Shown here: in pieces, positions 8,919 through 15,487 of the stretch
Position numbering within the stretch: the first letter of the stretch is position 1
Layout of the letters: the number at the start of each line of letters is the position of its first letter
Origin: JBDUCV01 sp040003255
Lineage (GTDB): Bacteria; Actinomycetota; Actinomycetes; Mycobacteriales; Jatrophihabitantaceae
DNA length: 34,170 nt
NCBI GenBank assembly: GCA_040003255.1
Contig: JBDUCV010000019.1
Coordinates: 1 to 34,170 of the forward strand
Reading direction: 5' to 3'
Made by a program: the position numbers and the translations under genes
The notes under the pieces: generated by a model
Told to the model about the DNA's origin: nothing
The model's input: the letters and a program-made list of their open reading frames with translations, nothing else
Databases searched by the model: none

Positions 8919-9283
8919 GACTGAACCTCTTTTCCGCGTGAGACGCACGTTTCGATGCAGCTCAGCCCCAGCGCTCAGGAGCGGCAGGACAGGGAATCCG
9001 GGACAGATTGGCTTCGACGATGATGACCTCGAACGCGCGCTCCGGGTGAGTGCTGGCGAATCTGCATTCTCGGTTCGCACGGGCGCACCTACGGCATTCC
9101 TGCCATGACCATTTCTCCGAGACTTCGGCCGGTGCCGAGTGTGCTCTCCATTAAAGCCAGTGGCAAACAGATCGGGTCCAGCACCTCACGGACGGTGATC
9201 GACGCAACGTTGCCAACCAGGTCGCCATGGGCCATTCTCGACCCGCTGGCGTGTCTCCGTCACCGGGTCGGGAGTGGTCAACG
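8919..9283. promoter_or_regulatory. Divergent intergenic region between CHAT operon and patatin gene
   Basis: These 365 bases separate the leftward five-gene operon from the rightward patatin-like gene and must hold the promoters of both. I see no convincing -35/-10 pair, inverted repeat or small gene. A frame open from 9105 has poor third-position GC and no family resemblance. An in-frame ATG at 9227 could extend the patatin gene by 19 codons. Confidence 0.5.
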
Positions 9284-10648
9284 ATGGCGGCAGGTTGGTC
9301 GATTGCCTTGTCCGGCGGCGGACACTGAGCAAGTCTCTTCGGGACCGGCGCAATTCTGTACGTCACCGATGCTCATCTGAACGAGCAGGTCACTTCGATC
9401 GCCTCCGTTTCGGGCGGGTCCCTGACCAATGGATTGATTGCAACGCATCTGGACTACGCCGGGACCGACGGGGCTGAGTTGCGGACCCACACGAAACCGT
9501 TGGTGCGGCGGTGCGCGCTGGGCGGCACCGTGCAGTGGGCACCCGAGACGATCCTGCTGCTCGTTGGAGTCGTCGTGGGGTTGGCGCTCGCCGTGGTTCC
9601 GTGGTTCGTGTTCGGCGCGGGTTTGCTCGCGGCCGGGCTCTGTGTCGGCGGTGCGGTCCTGGCGTTGGTCCTCCCCGAGCTGCGCAGTGTTGTTGCCGAC
9701 CGGGTCCTGCGCCGCCTGCTCTTCACGACGTCAGCCGGTCCGGCTCACCTCAAAGACCTGCATGGACCGGTCACCCATGTTTTCTGCGCTACCGAAGTGC
9801 AGTCGAATGTGCACGCGTACTTCTCGCGAGAGTTCGCGTACAGCTACCTCTTTGGCGTCTCGACGCGTGCGGGCGATCTGGATGTGTCCACTGCCGTGCA
9901 GGCGTCTGCGTGCTTCCCCGGTGCATTTGCGCCCCGCGCGCTGTCCGCGCGCAAGCTGGGATTTGCTCGTGGGCCGCGGCGCCGCATGTGGCTGGTCGAC
10001 GGTGGCGTCTACGACAACATGGCCGATCAATGGGCGTATGGCTTCGCGAATCGGCTTCGCCAAATCAAGGCGTTGGACGGCGTCGCCGGTGAGCCGCCTG
10101 GCGATCTGTTGGTGGTGAACGCATCCGCGCGCAGTGCCGGCATGCCGGCTACCTTCCTCATGCGGGTGCCGATCATCGGCGAGATCATGACCCTGTTGAG
10201 AGAGAAGAGCATCCTCTATCAGGTCGGCACCACGTCGCGGCGCTCGAGCTTGATCAACCAGTTCGATCTGGTCCGTCTCGGGCGTGGACTGCCACCGAGC
10301 CTCGAACGCGATGAACTCCTGCGAATCGGCGGCGAGGGCGGCACCTTGGTGCACATCGCGTCGACGCCGAGATGGACCCGTGACGCTCATCGCTTCTCGC
10401 CCAACGAACAGCAGGCGTGCGAGCGGGTCACCCAGAAACTATCCGAATTTGCCGACCAAGCATGGATCGATGAGGCGTGGACGCGTTCGCTGTCGGTTAA
10501 GACAACGCTGGCCAAGATCGGACGCGACGACGCTGCCGCGTTGCTGTGGCACGGCTACGTCCTCGCCATGACGAACTTGCACGTGTTCTACGGGACCGAC
10601 CTCTATGACATCCCATCGAAACAGGACTTCGAGTCATTGATGAGTTAG
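9284..10648 (+). pseudogene. Patatin-like phospholipase with TM segments, interrupted by in-frame TGA
   Basis: Reading from the ATG at 9284 (GGGAG nine bases upstream) gives MAAGWSIALSGGGH, then TGA at 9326-9328, then ASLFGTGAILYVTD...SVSGGSLTNG in the same frame to the stop at 10648 (455 codon positions). The TGA falls exactly where patatin-like lipases have the Arg of SGGGxR, the oxyanion-hole loop; a single C-to-T change in CGA would explain it. The nucleophile motif SVSGGS lies just after the stop, and the catalytic Asp is in VDGGVYDN. Two hydrophobic segments (about 9540-9690) give a membrane anchor inserted in the lipase fold. After the TGA the first usable in-frame start is the TTG at 9434, past the nucleophile, so any restart product would be inactive. 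Its position, divergent from the CHAT operon, makes it a possible membrane-damaging partner. Sequencing error is the main alternative to a true null allele. Confidence 0.8.
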
Positions 10649-10649
10649 G

Positions 10650-11759
10650 TCATCGCACCGTGACCGGCACCCGCTGCGTGTGGTTGTTCGCCATACCCTG
10701 GCGATTCCACGGAGGATCAATGGGCTGGACGTTGCCTGCTGCGTCCGTCGCGCGAGCCGACAGTTCGTAGCAGCCCGGCGTCTGGGCATGCCAGGTCCAA
10801 CGCCAGGCGAGCCAGGCGTACCGGTCGGCCTGCGGGCCGAGTTCGGCATCGGCCCAAGTCTTGCAGCCGTCGACGCTCACCTCGACGCGCGTCACCGGCC
10901 CCCAGCCCGACCAGGCTCGGCCGGTCAGCGCGTACACGCCACGATCGAGTACCCGGGCTCGGGTCTGGAAGTCGGGAGAGCCCGGTGGCTGGAGCAGCGC
11001 GCGCGGGCGAATCCGTGTCACGGGATCGCCGTCCTCATCAGCCTGTTTTATGCGGTACGCGACTGCGTTCTGGTAACCGCCGAAGGGAGCATCGAGCACC
11101 GAGATCCGAACGAGCCACTTGACCTGTGCCATGCCGTACCAGCCGGGCACCATCAGGCGCAGTGGTGCCCCGTGCTGCGGTGGCAGCGGCTGCCCGTTCA
11201 TGGTGTGCACGAGCAGCACCTCGTCATTCAATGCATCGTCGAGCCGCAGTCCGCGCTCGTAGTCCTGCTCGACGCCCCGCTCGAATCCGTGGTCGGCGCC
11301 GGTGAAGGCCACATCGACGGCACCTTCCTGGAGGCCTGCCTCGTGGAGCAGCGGAGCCAGCGGCGTGCCGGTCCATTCGGCCGTGCCCACGGCCTCGTCG
11401 AGCCAGGGCTGGCTGACCGGGCGTGGCGTGAGGCGGGCTCGGCCGTTGCCGGCGCACTCGAGCGTGACGGACCGGGTTACGTGCGGACGCGCCTTGATAT
11501 CGGAGAGGTCGAGCGTCAGCGGATGGTCGACGAGTCCGTCGAGTTGCAGCCGCCACGTGTGCGGGTCCACGGCCGGGATGTCGTAGTGGGTCAGTAGATA
11601 ATGCAGGCCGACCGGTGTGACGTCGTACCGGAGGGCCTCCAACGGCATGCCGTGATTGCGCGCCGCGAGCCGCAACTCGTCCAGCGAGATTCCCTCGCCG
11701 GGATCGGCAAGTCGCGCCCGCGGGCTGAAGGATTCGTCCAGGTCGGTCAACGTCGGCAC
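10650..11759 (-). CDS. Sulfite oxidase family molybdopterin protein, cytosolic
   Basis: The protein has 369 residues from a GTG start; the G-rich stretch AAGGGGG lies directly against this GTG, so the TTG three codons downstream is an alternative. Residues ~45-240 form the molybdopterin (SUOX) fold with VTLECAGNGR, where Cys102 is the predicted Mo ligand, and LRLMVPGWYGMAQVKW, a conserved family segment. Residues ~255-365 are the Mo-cofactor oxidoreductase dimerisation domain (RVEVSVDGCKTW). There is no twin-arginine signal and no haem domain, so it should be a cytosolic member of the family, oxidising sulfite or another S/N-oxide substrate with an unknown electron acceptor. Its stop lies one base from the stop of the convergent patatin gene. 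Whether it belongs to the core genome or to the island cannot be decided here. Confidence 0.88.
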   Translation of the reverse strand: MPTLTDLDESFSPRARLADPGEGISLDELRLAARNHGMPLEALRYDVTPVGLHYLLTHYDIPAVDPHTWRLQLDGLVDHPLTLDLSDIKARPHVTRSVTLECAGNGRARLTPRPVSQPWLDEAVGTAEWTGTPLAPLLHEAGLQEGAVDVAFTGADHGFERGVEQDYERGLRLDDALNDEVLLVHTMNGQPLPPQHGAPLRLMVPGWYGMAQVKWLVRISVLDAPFGGYQNAVAYRIKQADEDGDPVTRIRPRALLQPPGSPDFQTRARVLDRGVYALTGRAWSGWGPVTRVEVSVDGCKTWADAELGPQADRYAWLAWRWTWHAQTPGCYELSARATDAAGNVQPIDPPWNRQGMANNHTQRVPVTVR

Positions 11760-11806
11760 CCCCTTACGTCAGTTGTACCCGACACCGGGGGCGCGTCGAT
11801 GAAAAG

Positions 11807-12235
11807 CTACCTGGATAGCGGCCAAATGATCTTAGTTCTGGCGAGGCTCATCATTGGTCTCAGGCGCGGGGACGACCTCGGGCGCCAAGCTGAAAGGCCA
11901 GCCCCAGCAACATCAGGGCCAGGGTGGCCTCGATGTACCGGGGTATTAGGGTTCGGCGTGTTCCCGTTGGTTTCGAGCTCGCCGCGGTGGGAATAAGCGG
12001 CCTCGTCGACCGGTCCCGGAGACCGGTCGCCCGCGCGGTTCGCCGGCACCGCCATGCCGAGCCGGACCAGGTCGGCTTCCGTGCACCGACGGCACAACGT
12101 CGGATGTTCGACGCCGGCGCGGACCGTGACGTACGTGTCGCCGCCGCAGAGCGGGCAGCCGTACTCGATGGCGAGCGGTGTCGCACCGAGTACGCGATGC
12201 AACCGGAGCAGCGCATCCCGAACCGTCGTCGTCAC
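11807..12235 (-). CDS. Small zinc-ribbon protein of the integrative element, probably frameshifted
   Basis: The frame starts at a GTG overlapping the stop of the upstream gene (GTGA). The first ~85 codons have high third-position GC and contain CPLCGG and CRRC, a plausible four-Cys zinc ribbon. From a run of four C on the coding strand (11940-11943) onward the open frame becomes AT-rich at third positions. The neighbouring frame instead reads RYIEATLALMLLGLAFQLG, a membrane helix with strong third-position GC, and ends at 11860. Removing one C would join the two into a ~124-residue zinc-ribbon plus TM-tail protein. The annotated 142-residue product is therefore probably wrong after ~residue 95. 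I do not recognise the family. It sits at the end of the element's leftward operon with the replication protein. Confidence 0.55.
   Translation of the reverse strand: MTTTVRDALLRLHRVLGATPLAIEYGCPLCGGDTYVTVRAGVEHPTLCRRCTEADLVRLGMAVPANRAGDRSPGPVDEAAYSHRGELETNGNTPNPNTPVHRGHPGPDVAGAGLSAWRPRSSPRLRPMMSLARTKIIWPLSR
11940..11943 (-). other. Putative frameshift site in a C run (zinc-ribbon/TM gene)
   Basis: CCCC on the coding strand. Third-position GC preference switches from one frame to the next at this point, and dropping one C joins the zinc-ribbon frame to a frame with a clear hydrophobic helix. Confidence 0.5.
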
Positions 12236-12341
12236 TCGGCGCCGTCCAGGTAGCCCACGACGTCATCCAGCCACGGCGGCTCGTCGTCCCCAGATGCTCC
12301 GTAGCCGGCGCTCGCAGGCGTGGCGCCATCGGGTGCGTTCT

Positions 12342-12384
12342 CTACCCCCTCGGACAACCGTGCAACCGTGCAACCACCCCCCTC
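12342..12384 (+). repeat. Left copy of a ~43-bp inverted repeat with GTGCAACC tandem
   Basis: Contains two abutting GTGCAACC octamers (12360-12367 and 12368-12375), flanked by CTACCCCCTCGGA and CCACCCCCC. About 37 of 42 positions match the opposite strand of 13547-13590. A further GTGCAACC lies at 12426-12433. Confidence 0.75.
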
Positions 12385-12416
12385 TACCCCAGTAGTTTCG
12401 GGGGGTAGGGGGTTGC
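12370..12416. repeat. Imperfect GC-rich hairpin beside the repeat
   Basis: GCAACC at 12370-12375 can pair with GGTTGC at 12411-12416, and CTACCCC (12384-12390) with the G run plus TAG at ~12400-12408, leaving a short loop agtagttt. It lies within the coding frame of the broken replication gene. Confidence 0.5.
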
Positions 12417-12730
12417 CCAGGGTATGTGCAACCGGCAGCAACCCCTCTGCACCCGGCAGCGGGTCGCCGACCGCCCACCGTCCCGGGCGTCCGCGGTGCT
12501 CCTCCAAGTTCTTCACGTACCCGCCCGCTCGCGCAACGGCCAGGCGGCGGGAAGCGGCTGACTTGTCGACCTTGAGCACCTCGGCGACAGCCACAGCCGT
12601 CACACCCTCGGAACCGGCGAGCCTGACCACGGCATCAACGGTTTCCCGCACCGTGTCCGGGACCGTCTGCCCCGCCGCCGCGGACACGACGTCGCCGACT
12701 AGGTCGCGTACTGCGATGTAGTCCCCGAGG

Positions 12731-14407
12731 TCAGCGACGATGCGCCCGTGCGCGTCCCGGTCCCGTGACAGTTGGTGCAGTACCGCGTGAGCGCGGATGA
12801 GCGCCAGCACGGGTGCCGAAATCGCGCCGTAGCCGAATCGCGACGGGGGAGACCAGCGCAGCGAGCCGACCCGCGTAGGGGATGGTCACCCGATGCTCGG
12901 CGGTGGTCAGCCACTCCTGTAGCGCGAGCCACTCGGCGAGGTCGTCGTCCGAAGCGACGTGCTCGCTGGCGATTTGCGCCAAAATCGCGGTGGTCTGCTC
13001 CCGCGAGTCGTTCGTGCTGAGCGACAGCATCCGGGTCTCGTTCTCCTGGTGCAACAACGCCTTCGTTGTCGTGATAATCGCGTTGGTGGGGCCCTCCTTA
13101 ACGATGGTCTTGGTCGTGAACCCCCCGCTCTTGTCCCGCACCGTGACCGGGTACTCGATGCGGCCCTCGGACAGCAGCGAGCGCACGAAGTAGGCGGTCA
13201 GGTTCTCGTCGTTGCCTTCACGCAGCGCGGTCGCCTCGTAGATGACCAACGTTCGGTGCTGGTAGTCCTGGCCGGAGTAGACCAGCGCGCGCTCACTCAT
13301 CGCGGTCATCTCGATGCGTGCGCCAGCCGGGAAGAACCGCACCACGGTCTGGACGGTGAAGGACTTCCCCGACGCCGAGTTGCCCTTGACGACGACCGAG
13401 ACCGGCTTCGAGTATGTGCCGACCTCACCGAGCAGCCTGGTTGTGACGGTGAGGTACAGGATGCAAGCGGTGGTTTCTTCCCCGACAACCCCACGCACTC
13501 GCACTGCGCGGCGGAAAGCCCCGAGAATGTTGGGGTTCCGCGCCAGCAGGGGGGGTGGGTGCACGGTTGCACGGGCATCCGAGGGGGTGGGATGAACCGA
13601 GGTAGGCGCCGCTTCGTGCTCGGGCTCATCCGGCTTACACGACGCCACGTGGACGACCTCAGACACCGGTACTCCGTCGCCGAGCATCTCGGCCGCGTCC
13701 TTGTACGGCTCAGGCGCTTCGATGAGCCATACCTTCCGCGCGACACCCCGCAGGCTGGCGACCACCTCGTCGGCGTGCTTGCGTCCCGGCCCGTCGCGGT
13801 CGCGCCAGACGTTGACGTGCGGGGCGTCGCGGAAGTACTCCACAAACTCGGCTCGCCACTGCCCGGCACCTCCGGGGTTGCATGTCGCCGCCTTGCCCAG
13901 CGCGGCGAGCGCGTCGGCGTCCTTTTCGCCTTCGGTGATCGTGACCGGCCGTCCCTCTCGGATGGCGGCAAGCAGCTCGGGCAATCGGTATGGCACCCGC
14001 CGGACCCCTTGAAGGTTCCATCGCCAGCCGGACTTGGCGGTGGTATCGGGACGGCGCTGCGGGAACTGCTTGTCGGCGGTGCGGCACACCTGGAACAGCA
14101 GCTCGCCGCGCTCGGACACGTAGTCATACGTCGCGGTGGCGGGGCCGGTTGGAGTCCAGTCGGCGTCGCTCGGCGTCGCTGCGCCGGACAGCCCGAGCGT
14201 CTCCGCGAGCTTCACCTGGTCGCACCCGGCGTGACAGTGCGCGAGCACCTTGCCGCCGTCGCCGAGCTTCACCGACAGCGACGGGTTGCGGTCGTCGTGT
14301 GTCGGACACAGCGCCATCCAGCCGTCACCGACGCGGCGGACACCGTCCAGCGTGCCGAGCACGGCGTCGATGCCCCCGTCCGAGCCGCGGGCCGCGGGTA
14401 CACTCAT
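12731..14407 (-). CDS. Element replication protein: CHC2 zinc finger, TOPRIM, AAA-like helicase (frameshifted)
   Basis: The ATG at 14407 has GGGAG eight bases before it; a TTG 15 bases upstream is also in frame. Residues 30-70 are a primase-type zinc finger (ALCPTHDDRNPSLSV ... AHCHAGC). Residues 153-245 are a TOPRIM domain with ITEGEKDADAL and the acidic WRDRDGPG. After a linker (~255-295) comes an ATPase with Walker A GNSASGKS (342-349), a Walker-B-like TLVIYEAT and NAIITTTKA. The natural sequence stops making sense after RLRRDFGT; the frame then runs on for 28 unrelated codons to 12731. The real continuation is in the frame of 12232-12810, so an extra C at 12811-12813 splits a ~720-residue protein. 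Such proteins start replication or drive excision-linked replication of actinobacterial integrative elements. The winged helix would be lost in the truncated form. Confidence 0.8.
   Translation of the reverse strand: MSVPAARGSDGGIDAVLGTLDGVRRVGDGWMALCPTHDDRNPSLSVKLGDGGKVLAHCHAGCDQVKLAETLGLSGAATPSDADWTPTGPATATYDYVSERGELLFQVCRTADKQFPQRRPDTTAKSGWRWNLQGVRRVPYRLPELLAAIREGRPVTITEGEKDADALAALGKAATCNPGGAGQWRAEFVEYFRDAPHVNVWRDRDGPGRKHADEVVASLRGVARKVWLIEAPEPYKDAAEMLGDGVPVSEVVHVASCKPDEPEHEAAPTSVHPTPSDARATVHPPPLLARNPNILGAFRRAVRVRGVVGEETTACILYLTVTTRLLGEVGTYSKPVSVVVKGNSASGKSFTVQTVVRFFPAGARIEMTAMSERALVYSGQDYQHRTLVIYEATALREGNDENLTAYFVRSLLSEGRIEYPVTVRDKSGGFTTKTIVKEGPTNAIITTTKALLHQENETRMLSLSTNDSREQTTAILAQIASEHVASDDDLAEWLALQEWLTTAEHRVTIPYAGRLAALVSPVAIRLRRDFGTRAGAHPRSRGTAPTVTGPGRARAHRR
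12811..12813 (-). other. Putative frameshift site in a C run (replication gene)
   Basis: The coding strand reads GGC ACC CGT GCT; with one C fewer it reads GGC ACC GTG CTG and the two flanking open frames join without losing a family-typical residue. Confidence 0.7.
13547..13590 (-). repeat. Right copy of the ~43-bp inverted repeat
   Basis: On the minus strand it reads CCACCCCCTCGGA, then CCGTGCAACCGTGCA and CCCACCCCCC, matching the plus strand at 12342-12384 with about five differences. It falls in the linker between the TOPRIM and ATPase parts of the replication gene. Confidence 0.75.
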
Positions 14408-14475
14408 CGTCTGAACTCCCAAGTTCTCAGTCAGATCGGGCGCCGCCTCTGCCGGGGGCGGCGTTTCGCTTGCTG

Positions 14476-14676
14476 CTAAGCGGATTCCAACCAGCGGTCC
14501 AGCGCCGCGCGGGGGACCAGGTAGCGACCGCCGACCTTCCGAGCGGGCAACGCACCGGCTGCGATAGCGGCGTAGCCGGCGCTCCTCCCGATGCCGAGCA
14601 GCCGAAACGCCTCCTCCGGCCGGTACGCCAACCGGTCTTCGGGCGCGAGCTTCGGTGCGGTGGTGGTGTCGGACAT
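14476..14676 (-). CDS. Excisionase / MerR-type helix-turn-helix protein
   Basis: The protein has 66 residues, with GAGGGAG eight bases before its ATG. The sequence LAYRPEEAFRLLGIGRSAGYAAIAAGALPARKVGGRYLVPRAALDRWLES is the typical short winged-helix excisionase/DNA-binding fold (HTH_17 type) found next to actinobacterial integrases. It is transcribed leftward, ahead of the replication protein, and divergently from the rightward pair ending in the integrase. The expected role is to direct the integrase towards excision and possibly to control the divergent promoters. A plain transcription regulator is the alternative. Confidence 0.82.
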   Translation of the reverse strand: MSDTTTAPKLAPEDRLAYRPEEAFRLLGIGRSAGYAAIAAGALPARKVGGRYLVPRAALDRWLESA

Positions 14677-14752
14677 CAGGGCTCCCTCAAAAGTCGTGTT
14701 CCCTAATGCCGAAACGCTAGCGCTAGGTGCCGGAACTTGCTAGCCTGTGCGT
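14677..14752. promoter_or_regulatory. Divergent control region of the element, with palindrome and -10 box
   Basis: A perfect 10-bp palindrome CTAGCGCTAG lies at 14717-14726 and GCTAGC recurs at 14739-14744. TAGCCT at 14741-14746 is a good -10 box for the rightward gene, placing +1 on the GTG at 14753 (leaderless). The palindrome is well placed as an operator for the excisionase-like protein. Confidence 0.5.
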
Positions 14753-15487
14753 GTGTCTCCACAACCGCAGTCGAAGTGGCTAGGTGGCAGCCCCGACCGG
14801 TTCCTGTGGCCCGACCCCGTGACCGGGCCGTTTCTGGTCCGTCTGCATTGGGCCGAAGTGGACGGTGCGGCGCGGCTACTCGGGGTGGATTTCCGCTCGT
14901 TCGAGGAGGGCACCCGAGCCGAGCCGCCCGTCCCTGTCCGCGCGGCACGTCCGACCATCGACGGCGACACCTCTCCCGTACACCCGAGCATCACGAGCGG
15001 CGGGGACGAGGTGCTGTGGAACGTCGAGGTCAGCGAGCACCGACGCTCACGCGCCGCCGTGCCCGAACCTTTCGCGAAGGTCACCGTCGACTCTTTTCGT
15101 GGGCTGTCGTTCCGCAGAATCGATGAGCAGCGCCGTGCGCAACTGACCCGTCAGGATTTGCTCGCCGACTGGCTCCGCTACTTCGGTCACACCGCCGCCG
15201 CCGAACGGGTCCAGGACGACGCCGACGCTCACGAGCGCCGCGCACCGACCCGCATCCGGGGACTCTCCGACGAGCACTACCAGCGCGTCGCGCGGGTCAT
15301 CACCGAGGCGAAGGCGCGCGGTGAACGCCAGACGCTGAACGCCGTCATCGCCGAGTTCAGCGGCACACCCAAGTTCCCAGCGGTCTCCCGCGACATGGCG
15401 AACCACTGGCGCCGCCAAGCACAGGAGCGCGGCTACCTGCCGCCGCCGCAGAAACGGACACGACGCAGCGAAGGAGATTCCAAGTGA
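14753..15487 (+). CDS. Element protein of unknown function preceding the integrase
   Basis: The GTG at 14753 is chosen because a -10 box TAGCCT ends six bases before it, fitting a leaderless transcript; a GTG two codons earlier is also open. The product has ~244 residues, is rich in Arg and has no membrane segment. The first half includes FLVRLHWAEVDGAARLLGVDFRSF; the second includes LSDEHYQRVARVITEAKARGERQTLNAVIAEFSGTPKFPAVSRDMANHWRRQAQERGYLP. The last block, a helix pair ending with a 'W RR AxERGYLPP' pattern, looks like a DNA-binding or replication-accessory C-terminus that often comes just before integrases of actinobacterial elements. I do not recognise a named family. Its stop overlaps the integrase start by four bases, so the two are translationally coupled. 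Confidence 0.75.
   Translation: MSPQPQSKWLGGSPDRFLWPDPVTGPFLVRLHWAEVDGAARLLGVDFRSFEEGTRAEPPVPVRAARPTIDGDTSPVHPSITSGGDEVLWNVEVSEHRRSRAAVPEPFAKVTVDSFRGLSFRRIDEQRRAQLTRQDLLADWLRYFGHTAAAERVQDDADAHERRAPTRIRGLSDEHYQRVARVITEAKARGERQTLNAVIAEFSGTPKFPAVSRDMANHWRRQAQERGYLPPPQKRTRRSEGDSK

Larger units (their letters stand above)
12232..12810 (-). pseudogene. C-terminal part of the replication (primase/helicase-like) protein, out of frame
   Basis: The 192-codon frame begins with VLALIRAHAVLHQLSRD, which reads as the direct continuation of RLRRDFGT at the end of the coding part of the preceding gene. The two are one base out of register at a C run (12811-12813). The segment at ~75-120 (VTAVAVAEVLKVDKSAASRRLAVARAGGYVKN) is a winged-helix DNA-binding unit like those ending many actinobacterial element replication proteins. 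The rest is a low-complexity linker that overlaps an inverted-repeat copy at 12342-12384. It could be translated from its own GTG at 12810, but no ribosome site is evident. I treat it as the lost C-terminus of one gene; a genuine split gene is the alternative. Confidence 0.7.

Noticed and set aside
8919..9080. 54-residue N-terminal extension of the MBL hydrolase
   Set aside because: Composition is unlike the protein, and the GTG at 8918 has a good ribosome site and starts right at the fold.
9326..9328. Selenocysteine or programmed readthrough at the patatin TGA
   Set aside because: The family has Arg at this site, no stem-loop is apparent just downstream, and simple CGA-to-TGA mutation suffices.
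9105..9380. Possible small gene in the divergent region
   Set aside because: Weak third-position GC preference, no motif, and overlap with the better-supported N-terminus of the patatin gene.
12959..14479. 506-codon plus-strand open frame opposite the replication gene
   Set aside because: It mirrors the minus-strand gene with CHC2, TOPRIM and Walker motifs; the long frame is an effect of high GC at third positions.
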